Positions 27,422 to 36,975 of a stretch of DNA of 64,000 nt are shown in pieces. Source of the DNA: Anoxybacteroides rupiense (GTDB lineage: Bacteria; Bacillota; Bacilli; Bacillales; Anoxybacillaceae); contig NZ_JACIDF010000004.1 in NCBI RefSeq assembly GCF_014196195.1, forward strand, positions 1 to 64,000, in the 5' to 3' direction. The position numbers were made by a program, and so were the translations under genes. The notes under the pieces are model-generated. The model was not told the DNA's origin. It saw only the letters and a program-made list of their open reading frames with translations, and ran no database searches. Within the stretch, counting starts at the first letter, position 1, and the number at the start of each line of letters is the position of its first letter.

Positions 27422-27874
27422 TCAACGACTCGCCCTTTTGCCCATGGAGATTTTCTCTATGTCTATCCAAGAAAATGTTGAATTTATTTCATATTCAACT
27501 TCATGGATAAACGCTAAATAATAGAGAGCATTTATTTTATATTCTTCAATACTCCTCCGCACTTTTTCAATGTCACTTAGAAATGGTTTGTCTGATAAAT
27601 CATATTTATATTTCATTTCAACCACTGCAATGATTTCGTCTACGTCGTTTTTCAAATGGCCATTTTCCCCCGGATTTTCATTCAGTTTGACAACAACCAA
27701 ATCTGCACGCAATCCCATATAATAAAATTCTGTATATATCCTTAAATGATTATTCAATAAGTAATGATCGCCCAATCGTCTTCTCAAGTGATAATAAAAA
27801 GCATTTTTCAATGAATCCTCTTTCAGCAAACTATACTGCAAATAATTAATCTTTTTTAATAATCTTCTAACCAA
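27422..27874 (-). CDS. Small PD-(D/E)xK-like protein
   Basis: 150 residues. RADLVVVK (D) followed after 30 residues by IIAVVEMKYKYD (E-x-K), with an upstream TEF, resembles the active-site order of PD-(D/E)xK nucleases. The family is not recognised. The start is a TTG with no clear ribosome site; it overlaps by 8 bases (TTGGTTAG) the end of a roughly 30-codon open stretch in another frame (27880-27975, ending YKEVDSAIKSFG), which has no good start of its own. Either the gene is coupled to something upstream or its 5' end has been altered. It lies 100 bases downstream of the 631-codon frame. Confidence 0.6.
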   Translation of the reverse strand: MVRRLLKKINYLQYSLLKEDSLKNAFYYHLRRRLGDHYLLNNHLRIYTEFYYMGLRADLVVVKLNENPGENGHLKNDVDEIIAVVEMKYKYDLSDKPFLSDIEKVRRSIEEYKINALYYLAFIHEVEYEINSTFSWIDIEKISMGKRASR

Positions 27875-27973
27875 AACTTTTTATAGCACTATCGACTTCT
27901 TTGTAAATTTTTTCGCTAAACACCGTCTCACCCGGATCATCAAAAAATTTAAGTTTGCAGTAAAAGCAACTCT

Positions 27974-29854
27974 TTACTCCAACCTTTGAATATTGCTTCG
28001 AATCCTCTGAATTCTTAATGCAGCAGGAGAAACACCGCCTATTTTCGCATAAATCCGATCTTCGATATCCTCAATTCTTTCCCCAAGCAACGCCTTTAAA
28101 ATTATTCCTACAAAAGAGGTGGTTAGTGGCGGAACAGTTAATCCGGTAGGTAATAAAGCAAATTCTAAACCTAAACCTAGTATATCAATTTTTTCTTGAA
28201 TAAGACGACCACAGGATTTATTCCATTTACGAATTTCATTATTAACAACTTCTACTTGTTCAAGCAATTTCTCATACGAACCACTAGACTGGTTGACTAT
28301 TTCTGTGATAATGTTCCTTAATTTCTTCACCTCAGAATCATTCAAAACATCTATATAATCAAGAATCGATACATTTTCTGGACATATTATTTTTAAATTC
28401 TTTAATACAACGCCCATTTCATCGATTTTAGGAACCAACAAATTTGTATCTGAACCAGCATGTAAATGGGATACTAAATTTAAAATTTTTTCATTACGAA
28501 CAATGCTAGGATAAAATACTGCTCCAAGCGCTCTTGCTATTGACAATTGCGTGCTGTACATATGCGATTCTATAAATATTGTATCGGATACTTCTGAAGA
28601 CAATTTATTTCTCAAATATGAAATTAATGATTGTACGGCTCCTCCAGCAGTTATACTTCCGGCAGCAATATGTCCTTCATTCATAAACCATGCTTCTCCA
28701 GCCTCAGCAACTTGTATGTGGATATCAGTTGTTTCTGTTAATGCGTTTACTAGTAAAGTTTGAGTTGGATTTTTTTCTAACAGTTTTTTATTAATCAAAG
28801 ATACGTTATAACTCACTTCTGCAGCAACTTGTGGGTTCTCCCTAAACGTTTTCCAAAATGGGAATTGATTTGCTAAGGTAAGGATAGTCAAACCATCTAA
28901 TTGACGAGGTAATATAACATTTATGTCCTTATCCTCTAAAAATTTTCTAACTGTAGATGGCTTGTATTTATGCAAAGGATTTTTGAAAATGGGTATAAGT
29001 TTACCTTTTCTAGCCAATGCAAGAACTAAATCTATAGGTAAAGAATTTAATGCCTTATAAGAATTATTTTTATCCGGTAAAATGGGATAAAACACTTTAG
29101 AATATAGTGTTAAAAGAATTGAAAGTTGTTGTTCTGTAATAAAGGGATCGACATAAATTGTTCCACCTTTAGGTAACCTATTATCGATAATAGATGTGTA
29201 TTTGATTTCACCGTTTATTAATTTACCTAACGTATCACCGAAACGCTCTTCATCACGCTTAGCAATATCTCTTATATGATCATCCTCATAATCCAAAACA
29301 TCAAAGCGACTAGTTTGAATAAAAAAATTTTTTCTTCTTTCTTCAATAGAGTCTAACATCTTTTCCTCAAATTTATAAACCGATATAGACATATCAGAAG
29401 GAAATAACTCTTTTAATATAGATTTTGCTTTTTCAATCATCTCCTTGTCTGCTTCAAAGTTTTTATCAGCAATATATACGTGAATAACTCCACCACTTAC
29501 AGTTATTAAGTCAAAATAAACACAGTTAGGAATACAACTTTTTACTAAAAATTCTATATCAGAATGAGTAGCAGAAAATATGTGCGCTCTTCTTATATGC
29601 TCAGGCAGTTCATATAAACCTTTATTTGGAAAAGGACTATTACAAAAAGGCTCAATGATTACTTGTATTCCTAAAGGTCTGTTTTTTTCTACCACTTGTC
29701 TGGCTAAATCAATGATTTCCTTCGTAGCATTACCGTTCTCATCTCCAATAAATAATGTAATTCTTCCTAAACCATTTTCGATTGAATTAATTTTCTTTAT
29801 TCCGGGAACTCTAAAAAACACTGCTCTTTCAATTTGGTACCGATATAGACTCAT
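27974..29854 (-). CDS. Large protein of unknown family
   Basis: 626 residues from the ATG at 29852-29854 with GGAGGG upstream (five codons shorter than the open frame). I recognise no domain. The first 150 residues look alpha/beta (GRITLFIGDENGNATKEIID, LGIQVIIEPFCNSPF). The middle contains ETTDIHIQVAEAGEAWFMNE and GHIAAGSITAGGAVQSLISY, which look like conserved functional loops. A helical region (480-560) precedes a hydrophobic C-terminal stretch (GLGLEFALLPTGLTVPPLTT) that could bury against or insert in a membrane. Neighbours are a PD-(D/E)xK-like gene downstream and a protein kinase upstream, behind its own terminator. Not truncated as far as I can tell. Confidence 0.8.
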   Translation of the reverse strand: MSLYRYQIERAVFFRVPGIKKINSIENGLGRITLFIGDENGNATKEIIDLARQVVEKNRPLGIQVIIEPFCNSPFPNKGLYELPEHIRRAHIFSATHSDIEFLVKSCIPNCVYFDLITVSGGVIHVYIADKNFEADKEMIEKAKSILKELFPSDMSISVYKFEEKMLDSIEERRKNFFIQTSRFDVLDYEDDHIRDIAKRDEERFGDTLGKLINGEIKYTSIIDNRLPKGGTIYVDPFITEQQLSILLTLYSKVFYPILPDKNNSYKALNSLPIDLVLALARKGKLIPIFKNPLHKYKPSTVRKFLEDKDINVILPRQLDGLTILTLANQFPFWKTFRENPQVAAEVSYNVSLINKKLLEKNPTQTLLVNALTETTDIHIQVAEAGEAWFMNEGHIAAGSITAGGAVQSLISYLRNKLSSEVSDTIFIESHMYSTQLSIARALGAVFYPSIVRNEKILNLVSHLHAGSDTNLLVPKIDEMGVVLKNLKIICPENVSILDYIDVLNDSEVKKLRNIITEIVNQSSGSYEKLLEQVEVVNNEIRKWNKSCGRLIQEKIDILGLGLEFALLPTGLTVPPLTTSFVGIILKALLGERIEDIEDRIYAKIGGVSPAALRIQRIRSNIQRLE

Positions 29855-29992
29855 AATTCCCTCCAACAATGTTTTTTATTATAGTCCACTAATTTCTTAC
29901 AATATTTTACTATATAAAGTTACTTCTGTAAAAATATACTCCAACTTCTAAACTGTTTTTGGCGATTGTACCAAATATTTTAGTAAAAAATA

Positions 29993-30015
29993 ACCACTGA
30001 ATAATTTCCAGTGGT
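29993..30015 (-). terminator. Terminator of the protein kinase gene
   Basis: Hairpin ACCACTG / CAGTGGT with a 9-base loop followed on the minus strand by TATTTTTTA. It separates the kinase from the downstream 626-residue gene, which therefore needs its own promoter in the 140 bases between them. Confidence 0.7.
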
Positions 30016-30120
30016 CTGTGATTAGTCTCTTTTCCCGTATTAAAAAACGCGTGCAATTAATGTATTACTGATTATGATGAACTACTACCGTTTATCAAAA
30101 GTTATTTAGTGTTTAGGCTG

Positions 30121-31656
30121 TTAATTATACATTACGATAAACTCTTGAAATTTCTCAATATTTAAGGGAAGAACTTCTGTGTTATAAATATGCAGTGCAT
30201 ATATTAATGGAATTTCTTTTTCAAGTTCATTAAATTCAAATGGAAACGGCTCTGGTCTTCTCACTCTGCCAAAACCACTATTTGTATTGATTAGCATAAC
30301 CCACTCGCCATATATATCTTCTTTATTCTCTACAAGCAGAATATTAAACCCTGTATTATCCGGGCTTTTTAAATATCCCCAAGCCAGTATTTTCTTATTA
30401 TCTCTAAGTACAGGTCTTACAACTTTTTTATGAGTTATTCCCCTGTCAAATTGTGATGGCACCTCTCGGATAAAATCATTGTCAAATAATGCTTTTAATT
30501 GGATTGTTAGTGTTTTGCCTGAGACAAGGTGGATCTTAGTATATATCTCACTTGAATCCATCGAGTTCAGCGGTGTCATTGTTATTTGTCCGCCAGTATA
30601 TCTTCTGTTAAACTCTTCAATAAATTCTTTAATAGGATTGTAAATATCATTGGCGTATTGATAGTTAATCATTTTTAAGTAGTTCTTTCTCTCTTGCCTC
30701 TCTTTCTCCTGCTTTAATTGTTCTTCCCGAATTGAGATATCCTTACTTAAACGAATATTAATCATATTTTCAATGATTTTAGAGTTTTCAGTGGGTGGTT
30801 CATTATCAATAAGCAAGTCATTTCTAATTTCCTGCCAACTTTTATATCTCTTTGCAGTACTTTTTTCTATCATTTTCATAATTACTTGTGTCATTGTAGT
30901 AGTTAAAGCAGGATTTATTGATTTAGGCGATGGCGGATTAGTAAAATAATGAGCGTTTCTCCAATCCTGAACATCTGCGTGATGCGGCAGATTAAAAGGA
31001 TGCTGTAAGGTGGCTAGTTCATAAAATATAATACCCATTGAGTAAATATCCATTTGTATAGTGTTCTTCTCCAGTTTCCATCCTTCTGGTGCCATATATC
31101 TAATATGGCCGAACCCTTTAAAAGTCATTTGCCTAGTTCCATCATGAACTATTTTGGATAAACCGAAATCCGATATCTTTACTATTCCGTTATGCAGCAA
31201 GATATTATCCGGCTTAATATCTCTATGAATTAAAATACTATTGATATGCTCCATGCCATTAATTAACTGGTGAAAATAGTCAAGCAAATCCTTATTAGAA
31301 ATAAATTCATTCTTTCGGATTGCAGTCTTTATTACCTGCTGAAGAGTTCCTCCGTTAGCATATTCCATTATAATGTATGGAGGCAATTCAGAATATTTGC
31401 TTCCATCATGAACAAAAACATAATTCACTGCATTTTCATGCGAAACCTTCATAGCCATGACGCTCTCATTTTGAAAACTCAGAAGTTGCTCGCTGTTCGG
31501 GAAATTAGACGGCAAAGTTTTTAATGCCCAAATACTTTTATCAGATTCTTTTTCGATTTTATAAACATATCCAAAACTCCCATTTCCAATAGGCTCTAAT
31601 ACTTTATAACTATTTTCTTCCCCATCAAATACAACAGAATTCGGTTGTATTAACAA
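30121..31656 (-). CDS. Cytosolic Ser/Thr protein kinase
   Basis: 511 residues from a TTG with GGGAGGGG upstream. Complete Hanks-type kinase: glycine loop IGNGSFGYVYK (residues 23-33), lysine K46 in WALKTL, HRDIKPDN near 145, DFGLSK near 165, APE in MAPEGW near 190. After the kinase domain (to about 275) come a charged helical linker (REEQLKQEKERQERK) and a beta-rich C-terminal domain of about 180 residues that I do not recognise. There is no membrane segment or PASTA repeat, so this is not the housekeeping PrkC. Free-standing kinases of this type occur in phage defence (for example Stk2-like), which fits the location next to defence islands. Target unknown. Confidence 0.85.
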   Translation of the reverse strand: MLIQPNSVVFDGEENSYKVLEPIGNGSFGYVYKIEKESDKSIWALKTLPSNFPNSEQLLSFQNESVMAMKVSHENAVNYVFVHDGSKYSELPPYIIMEYANGGTLQQVIKTAIRKNEFISNKDLLDYFHQLINGMEHINSILIHRDIKPDNILLHNGIVKISDFGLSKIVHDGTRQMTFKGFGHIRYMAPEGWKLEKNTIQMDIYSMGIIFYELATLQHPFNLPHHADVQDWRNAHYFTNPPSPKSINPALTTTMTQVIMKMIEKSTAKRYKSWQEIRNDLLIDNEPPTENSKIIENMINIRLSKDISIREEQLKQEKERQERKNYLKMINYQYANDIYNPIKEFIEEFNRRYTGGQITMTPLNSMDSSEIYTKIHLVSGKTLTIQLKALFDNDFIREVPSQFDRGITHKKVVRPVLRDNKKILAWGYLKSPDNTGFNILLVENKEDIYGEWVMLINTNSGFGRVRRPEPFPFEFNELEKEIPLIYALHIYNTEVLPLNIEKFQEFIVMYN

Positions 31657-32039
31657 ATATATTCCCCTCCCTAACGAAATTACCGTTATCTGTATAGTAA
31701 ATATTATAAACTGAAATATAAAATTCTACATTATCAGATACATAAACAAAATAAAGAAGTCAAGCGATTCCATTAATAAAATAGGAAAATTGCCCCATTC
31801 CTCCCCCCTAAACTAATCATCTATATTTTATTGAGTTTCGTGCTTTTTCTCTTATCTCCTGCATCCCTTTCGAATGAGAAAAGAGGCTATAATTAAACCT
31901 CTCTTCTCCCCACGAAAAGATGAAGATGAAAAAGTAGCAAAAAGTGTAAATGATGTTTAAGTATAACGCTGTTTATATACCTTGTTAGGACTATTCTGGA
32001 AAAATTCCACTTGTGAGTATATCTTTATTAAATTATTTG
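31657..32039. other. Intergenic region upstream of the kinase
   Basis: AT-rich; no gene. A GAGAAAAGAGG / CCTCTCTTCTC hairpin at about 31877-31910 may terminate transcription from the 121-residue gene. It presumably also contains the kinase promoter. Confidence 0.4.
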
Positions 32040-32405
32040 TTAGTTACGGCTAATTGCCATCAAATAATTACTCATGATGTAATGAAACACTTTTTCCTGC
32101 AATATATAGTTCTGTTTAATGTCTGGAAAACTTAATTTGTAGTAGTTATACTTTGGAGTCTTCACAATTTCATAAGTGACATCTTGTTTAAACAGGTCAA
32201 TCAACATCGGAATTTCTTCTATGTAAAAATTCTTGTTAATCTGCATGTATTCAAAATAAGGCAAGACACAGTGTAAAACGGTTCCGTTTTCTGTTTTAAG
32301 TACTAAAGAAACCTGTTTATACGGCTCAATCTCAACAGCACTTTTCAAAACAGAATCTTTATACAGAAAATTGATTTCAATTAATTCTTCTACTGTGTAT
32401 TTCAT
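32040..32405 (-). CDS. Hypothetical protein
   Basis: 121 residues, start ATG with GGGAGGGAA upstream. Acidic, mixed alpha/beta (MKYTVEELIEINFLYKDSVL...), no signal peptide, membrane segment or motif that I recognise. Stands alone between the kinase and the two tiny membrane proteins. Clear ribosome site and codon pattern argue it is real. Confidence 0.65.
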   Translation of the reverse strand: MKYTVEELIEINFLYKDSVLKSAVEIEPYKQVSLVLKTENGTVLHCVLPYFEYMQINKNFYIEEIPMLIDLFKQDVTYEIVKTPKYNYYKLSFPDIKQNYILQEKVFHYIMSNYLMAISRN

Positions 32406-32565
32406 GTCCGTTCCCTCCCTTCTTACATTATTTCATCTCTTACCTTTATGTTTATAATCACCTGTATTTATTGCAAAAGTCTTATATAATACCGTTATGA
32501 ATAAAATAGAGAACAGTTAAGCTTAAAAAGCCTACTGTTCCCCTCCCTATACCTTAATCCGTATG

Positions 32566-32661
32566 TCATTTCAGCAAATCGCGGATGTAATACAAAATGA
32601 TCAAAGTGATTAAACTAATCAAAAACTTAATCCCACTTTTATCGTTTTCCTTCTGCTTCAT
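32566..32661 (-). CDS. 31-residue small membrane protein
   Basis: A short minus frame encodes MKQKENDKSGIKFLISLITL followed by IILYYIRDLLK and a TGA at 32566-32568. Charged N-terminus, one hydrophobic segment of about 16 residues, basic C-terminus. GAGGGTG lies about eight bases before the ATG. It sits 17 bases downstream of a 74-residue two-segment membrane protein and is probably cotranscribed. Too short for standard gene calling; the reading is mine and would benefit from expression evidence. A GAACAGT / ACTGTTC hairpin at about 32512-32541 follows it. Confidence 0.55.
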   Translation of the reverse strand: MKQKENDKSGIKFLISLITLIILYYIRDLLK

Positions 32662-32678
32662 CCATGTTCACCCTCTGC

Positions 32679-32903
32679 TCAAATCATTAAAAACGAATAA
32701 ATGACTGCCCCAAAAATCGACAGTAAAATTACAATTCCAATAACATATTTCACGTATCTGTAAACCTTCGTTTGGGAAAAATTTTTAAAGCAAAGATGAA
32801 TGGCTAAATCAGCGAATGCGACGATGATTATAAAAACAAACAGCAACAAACAAAAATCTGAGGCCTTTTCTGCCCATGCAATTAACGACTGTATTTCTGA
32901 CAT
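32679..32903 (-). CDS. 74-residue two-segment membrane protein
   Basis: MSEIQSLIAWAEKASDF is followed by a first membrane segment (residues about 17-36) and, after a basic loop (FKNFSQTKVYRYVK), a second (residues 50-73). A strong AAAAGGAGGAG ribosome site precedes the ATG. Family not recognised. With the 31-residue protein directly downstream it forms a small membrane pair of holin or toxin size, but no function can be assigned. The 360 bases upstream (32904-33184) carry no gene; a GGGGCTTTGGCTCCGTG-type hairpin at about 33059-33081 may be a terminator. Confidence 0.65.
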   Translation of the reverse strand: MSEIQSLIAWAEKASDFCLLLFVFIIIVAFADLAIHLCFKNFSQTKVYRYVKYVIGIVILLSIFGAVIYSFLMI

Positions 32904-33184
32904 GAGAACTCCTCCTTTTTTATCTTACGTTATTTTGCTCTCTTACTAAGCATCATTTAAATTTCAAGGGGTTCAATCCTGCTTTTTTATTGAACATGCG
33001 ATGTGGTTACGGAATCAATTTATAATTATTGATAATTATTGAATATGCAAATATAAAAACACGGAGCCAAAGCCCCGTGTTTAAATAAATATTGTCAGGT
33101 AGTAACTACATTTACTGTCAATTAATTATTAATACACCAATTTATGTATATTAAACATGTAATAATGTTTTATGTAATAAAAAA

Positions 33185-33610
33185 TCATTTTTTATTTTGT
33201 TTTTTATACTCTGCATATATCTTGGTTAACTCCTGTAATACTGTCAAACCATTCTCTCCCCGAATTTTTTGTTAATAATACGCTATCTCATCGGGGACTA
33301 ACGTATTACCTCCAAAAGGAAAAATAAAGGCGCTCTTTGAACTCTCAGTTAAATATTTCGTTATCGACTTATCATAAACTGGATTCGTTGTTTCTATCAA
33401 GTTTAAATCGAGTCTTTCTGGTTTAATTCCTCCTGAAATAATCAATACTTCAAAACCATCTACCTTTTCTACTTTCCGCTTTGGATGGTCTAGAAAATAA
33501 TTAAACACATCATTTAATGTAAACTCATATCCATCAAATAGAAAAGCACCCAAAGCTGAATTTTTAGAAGCTTGGGTGCAAATAGAAGACAGGCAACGAA
33601 AATCAGTCAA
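33185..33610 (-). pseudogene. Broken gene of unknown family downstream of asnO
   Basis: An open stretch (ALGAFLFDGYEFTLNDVFNY ... FPFGGNTLVPDEIAYY) ends at a TAA at 33272-33274. The same frame then continues without interruption as QKIRGENGLTVLQELTKIYA to a TGA at 33185-33187, so the TAA looks like an internal nonsense mutation. The 5' end has no ribosome site and abuts the asnO stop (a TTG two bases away), so the N-terminus is probably lost as well. The tail resembles small SMI1/KNR4-like or nucleotide-binding immunity proteins only vaguely. If translation does stop at 33272 the product would be at most 112 residues. Confidence 0.5.
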
Positions 33611-33611
33611 A

Positions 33612-35510
33612 TTAGATTAATAGCGACAGCTTGTCTTTTCTATATATATTTGTAAAATCGTATTTCTTTTCCATGTATACTTGATGCCAAATCATAAAAG
33701 CAAGGACGGTCCAGATTTTTCGGCTATGGTCTGCTTTATTTTTGCAATGTTCGTCTAGTAAACGATACAATACATCTTTATTAAATAAATGATCGGTTGC
33801 GCTTTCTTTTATAATGTTTTTCGCCCAATCATGCATTTCATTTTTTAACCAATGACGAATTGGCACCGGAAATCCTAATTTTTTGCGATTTAAAACATGA
33901 TCTGGAACAATTCCTTTTGCTGCTTTTCGTAGAATATATTTCGTCGTTTTGTTTGTCGTTTTCATTTCCGGAGCAATTTTGGCGGCTACTTCAAATACCT
34001 TTTTATCTAAAAATGGAACCCTCAACTCTAATGAATGGGCCATCGTCATTTTGTCGGCTTTTAATAAAATATCGCCTCGCAGCCATGTATGAATATCAAT
34101 ATATTGCATCCGGTTTACAGGAGGATAATGAGTTGTTTCTCTATAAAAAGGAGCTGTAATATATGTATATTCTAATCCCCTCTTATATCCTTTTAGCAGT
34201 TCTTGTTTTTCTGTCTCGCTATACATTTTCGCATTGCCGATATATCGTTCTTCCATTGGTGTTGTACCGCGCTCAATAAAGCTTTTTCCTTTTATTCCTT
34301 CCGGGAGTAGCCCTGCAATCACTCTCAAAGCTGATTTAACCGTACTTGGCATTCGCTCAAAAAGTTCCAATGACTGTGGCTCACGATAAATGTTGTAACC
34401 GCCAAATAACTCGTCAGCTCCCTCACCGGAAAGAACGACCGTTACATGCTTTCTTGCTTCCCGGGCAACAAAATAAAGCGGTACTGCCGCAGGATCGGCA
34501 AGTGGATCATCCATATGCCACATAATTTTCGGTAATTCCGCCATATATTCCTCTGGTGAAATGACATAGCTAATATTCTCAACGCCCAGCTTTTCCGCTG
34601 TTTCTTTTGCCACATCAATTTCACTGAAGCCTTCCCGCTCAAAGCCGACAGAAAATGTCTTGATATTAGGATTGAATTGTTTAGCAATTGCTGCAATGAA
34701 GGATGAATCAATTCCTCCTGATAAAAACGAACCTACCGGCACATCGCTGCGCATATGCACTTGCACGGAATCGAACAGCGCGTTGCGAATTTCTTTGACA
34801 AGTTCATCTTCTGATTTGATGATAGGTTGGAATTGGGCTTTCCAATAGCGATGAATGGTTAATTTTTCACCGATTTTTTTCTTAATATAATGACCCGGTT
34901 CTAACTTTTTAATACCAACAGACATCGTCATCGGTTCAGGTACATATTGGAATGTTAAATAATGCTGCAGTGAATCATAGTCTAATAAATCATTTTTAAG
35001 AGCGAGCAAAATACTTTTCTTCTCGGAAGCAAAAAACGTACGGTCGCCCTGTTCCATGTAGAAAAATGGTTTTATGCCAAACGGGTCACGTGCCGCAAAA
35101 ATCGTTCTCTCTTGTTTGTCCCAGATGACGAAAGCAAACATACCTCGAAGCTTTTCTACAGCTTTTTCTTTTTCAGCACTATAAAGAGCAATAATGACTT
35201 CTGTATCGGAATGAGTAGTAAATTTATATCCCTTTGCAAGCAATTCTTCTCTCAATTCCACATAGTTGTAGATTTCCCCATTAAATATGATCCAATATCG
35301 TTCATTTTCATAGGACAATGGCTGGTGCCCTGTCTCAAGATCAATAATACTCAAGCGTCGAAATCCAAAATTCACGTATTCATCAAAAAAATAACCACCA
35401 TCGTCAGGACCGCGATGAGTAATGATATCATTCATTTCTTGAAACGTTTCTTTCCATTTTTCATCGACGATTCTTGGATGATCATGAATACAACCAATAA
35501 AACCGCACAT
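33612..35510 (-). CDS. asnO: Glutamine-hydrolysing asparagine synthetase
   Basis: 632 residues from the ATG at 35508-35510, fixed because the mature enzyme needs Cys as residue 2 (MCGFIG); the open frame begins nine codons earlier. N-terminal class II glutamine amidotransferase domain (CGF, RGPDDGG, NGEIYN) and C-terminal synthetase domain with PP-loop SGGIDSS near residue 260. It makes asparagine from aspartate, glutamine and ATP. Length is slightly above Bacillus AsnO (about 614), with a short C-terminal extension ending KDKLSLLI next to the broken gene, so the 3' end may have been altered. Function is otherwise intact. AsnO in B. subtilis is linked to sporulation. Confidence 0.9.
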   Translation of the reverse strand: MCGFIGCIHDHPRIVDEKWKETFQEMNDIITHRGPDDGGYFFDEYVNFGFRRLSIIDLETGHQPLSYENERYWIIFNGEIYNYVELREELLAKGYKFTTHSDTEVIIALYSAEKEKAVEKLRGMFAFVIWDKQERTIFAARDPFGIKPFFYMEQGDRTFFASEKKSILLALKNDLLDYDSLQHYLTFQYVPEPMTMSVGIKKLEPGHYIKKKIGEKLTIHRYWKAQFQPIIKSEDELVKEIRNALFDSVQVHMRSDVPVGSFLSGGIDSSFIAAIAKQFNPNIKTFSVGFEREGFSEIDVAKETAEKLGVENISYVISPEEYMAELPKIMWHMDDPLADPAAVPLYFVAREARKHVTVVLSGEGADELFGGYNIYREPQSLELFERMPSTVKSALRVIAGLLPEGIKGKSFIERGTTPMEERYIGNAKMYSETEKQELLKGYKRGLEYTYITAPFYRETTHYPPVNRMQYIDIHTWLRGDILLKADKMTMAHSLELRVPFLDKKVFEVAAKIAPEMKTTNKTTKYILRKAAKGIVPDHVLNRKKLGFPVPIRHWLKNEMHDWAKNIIKESATDHLFNKDVLYRLLDEHCKNKADHSRKIWTVLAFMIWHQVYMEKKYDFTNIYRKDKLSLLI

Positions 35511-35910
35511 GATATTGCTATTCCCCCACTTTATCAAATTTAAATTTTATAGATTGTATCAAGACTTGGGTTAGCAAAATATAATATTTTGATCTTATTT
35601 AAATTTAACAAACTCTATTTTTATACCATCTATAGGTTCCTGTAATGAACTTTTAACATAAATTATTCCTCCTGAAACCTGTTACGATATTCTCATACTA
35701 GAAACATATCAACACAAAAATTAGTAGCTTTTCACTCAATGATATTCTCATTCCTCAAACACAAACATATTAAAACAATAAAATGTGGAGAAATTATGGA
35801 TTTTTTAGAGATTGTTACAATAATTACATGATAAGAATCATCTCCATTGTTTCTGCAAATTTAGTTGATAATATAAAAACAGCAAGTTTAACAAAGGAGT
35901 TGCAACTGTC
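35511..35910. other. Divergent promoter region of asnO and the C39-like gene
   Basis: About 400 bases without a gene between divergently transcribed asnO (minus) and the peptidase gene (plus). AT-rich; no T-box, riboswitch or terminator that I recognise. AAAGGAGTTG near 35894 is the ribosome site of the plus gene. Confidence 0.5.
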
Positions 35911-36783
35911 ATGTTAGGGATTATACTTTTTTTAGCCTTTATGATTGTTTCACTTTCTATTTTTCTTTTACGAAAGCCAACCAATGAGAAGTTATATAAA
36001 CTAGCAATAGGATCCTATATCGCTTTTTTCCTATTGTTTTTAACTCTATTTTTCCATTATGTAAATTCTGAAAATATGGTCGACGCTATAAACAATCTAG
36101 TACAGAAAACATCATATAAAAATAAAGTTGAAGCGAGAAATCCATCATCTAGACATTCAAAAGAACAAATCCCGGTTAAATCAGCTCTCATTGATGCCCC
36201 CCTTTTCTCGCAACTCCCAGAACTACCAAGGGGGTGCGAGGTAACAAGTCTGGCAATGCTTTTGAATCACGCGGGAATCAATGTAGACAAGATGACACTA
36301 GCGAAGCAAATAAAGAAAAATCCAACCCCTTATCGAATACATAATGGAAAAGTATTTTATGGACATCCAAATGAAGGGTTTGTTGGTGACATGTATACAA
36401 TAAAGAAACCGGGATATGGTGTCTATCATAAACCTATAAAAGAATTAGCCGAGATTTATTTACCAAACCAAATCGTTGATTTAACAGGACAATCATTTGA
36501 AGAAATATATAAGTATTTGTCTGAAGGTACCCCAGTTTGGGTTATTACCAACACAACCTTTCGTATACTTCCTCCGTCTGAATTTATTGAATGGCAGACC
36601 CCGCAAGGCCCTATAAAAATAACATACCGGGAGCATTCCGTGTTAATCACCGGATATGATGAGAAATATATTTATTTTAATGACCCATTGACAGGTACGA
36701 AAAATAAAAAAGCACCTAAGTCTGAATTTATTCAAGCTTGGATACAAATGGGCAAACAAGCTATTACCTATAACCGCAATTAA
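35911..36783 (+). CDS. C39-like cysteine peptidase, membrane-anchored
   Basis: 290 residues. Two N-terminal membrane segments (residues 3-20 and 32-50), a linker, then a papain-like Peptidase_C39_2 domain: [18 protein letters not shown] carries the catalytic Cys (near residue 110) and [21 protein letters not shown] the His and Asp. It resembles YvpB-type proteins that face outside the membrane; the substrate is unknown. It has AAAGGAG upstream and is one of only two complete plus-strand genes in the window. It is followed by 140 bases holding the multicopper oxidase promoter. Confidence 0.85.
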   Translation: MLGIILFLAFMIVSLSIFLLRKPTNEKLYKLAIGSYIAFFLLFLTLFFHYVNSENMVDAINNLVQKTSYKNKVEARNPSSRHSKEQIPVKSALIDAPLFSQLPELPRGCEVTSLAMLLNHAGINVDKMTLAKQIKKNPTPYRIHNGKVFYGHPNEGFVGDMYTIKKPGYGVYHKPIKELAEIYLPNQIVDLTGQSFEEIYKYLSEGTPVWVITNTTFRILPPSEFIEWQTPQGPIKITYREHSVLITGYDEKYIYFNDPLTGTKNKKAPKSEFIQAWIQMGKQAITYNRN

Positions 36784-36893
36784 CCGGTTATAGATAGTGG
36801 CTTATCTTTTTTATTTCAAAATGTAATTTGACTCCTATTAATGTCAAACAATAATTTAATCTTCGAACTACTTCGTGTGAAAAAAATATAATT

Positions 36894-36929
36894 TTTCTCC
36901 ATAAATTTTGCACATTTATTCTTTATGAT
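36894..36929 (+). promoter_or_regulatory. Multicopper oxidase promoter with shared operator element (site 1)
   Basis: TTCTCCATAAATTTTGCACA followed by -10 TATGAT at 36924-36929. CATAAATTT (36900-36908) is exactly 15 bases from the -10. Three other promoters in the island have CATATTTTC at the identical spacing. Probable activator site overlapping the -35 position. Confidence 0.65.
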
Positions 36930-36975
36930 GATATCAGTAGTGATTCAGATTACATGTTTACGGAGGGATGTATGC

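Noticed and set aside
27291-27521. 76-codon plus frame with a hydrophobic start
   Set aside because: Overlaps the 3' end of the PD-(D/E)xK-like gene antisense; no ribosome site; the membrane-like part comes from AT-rich sequence.
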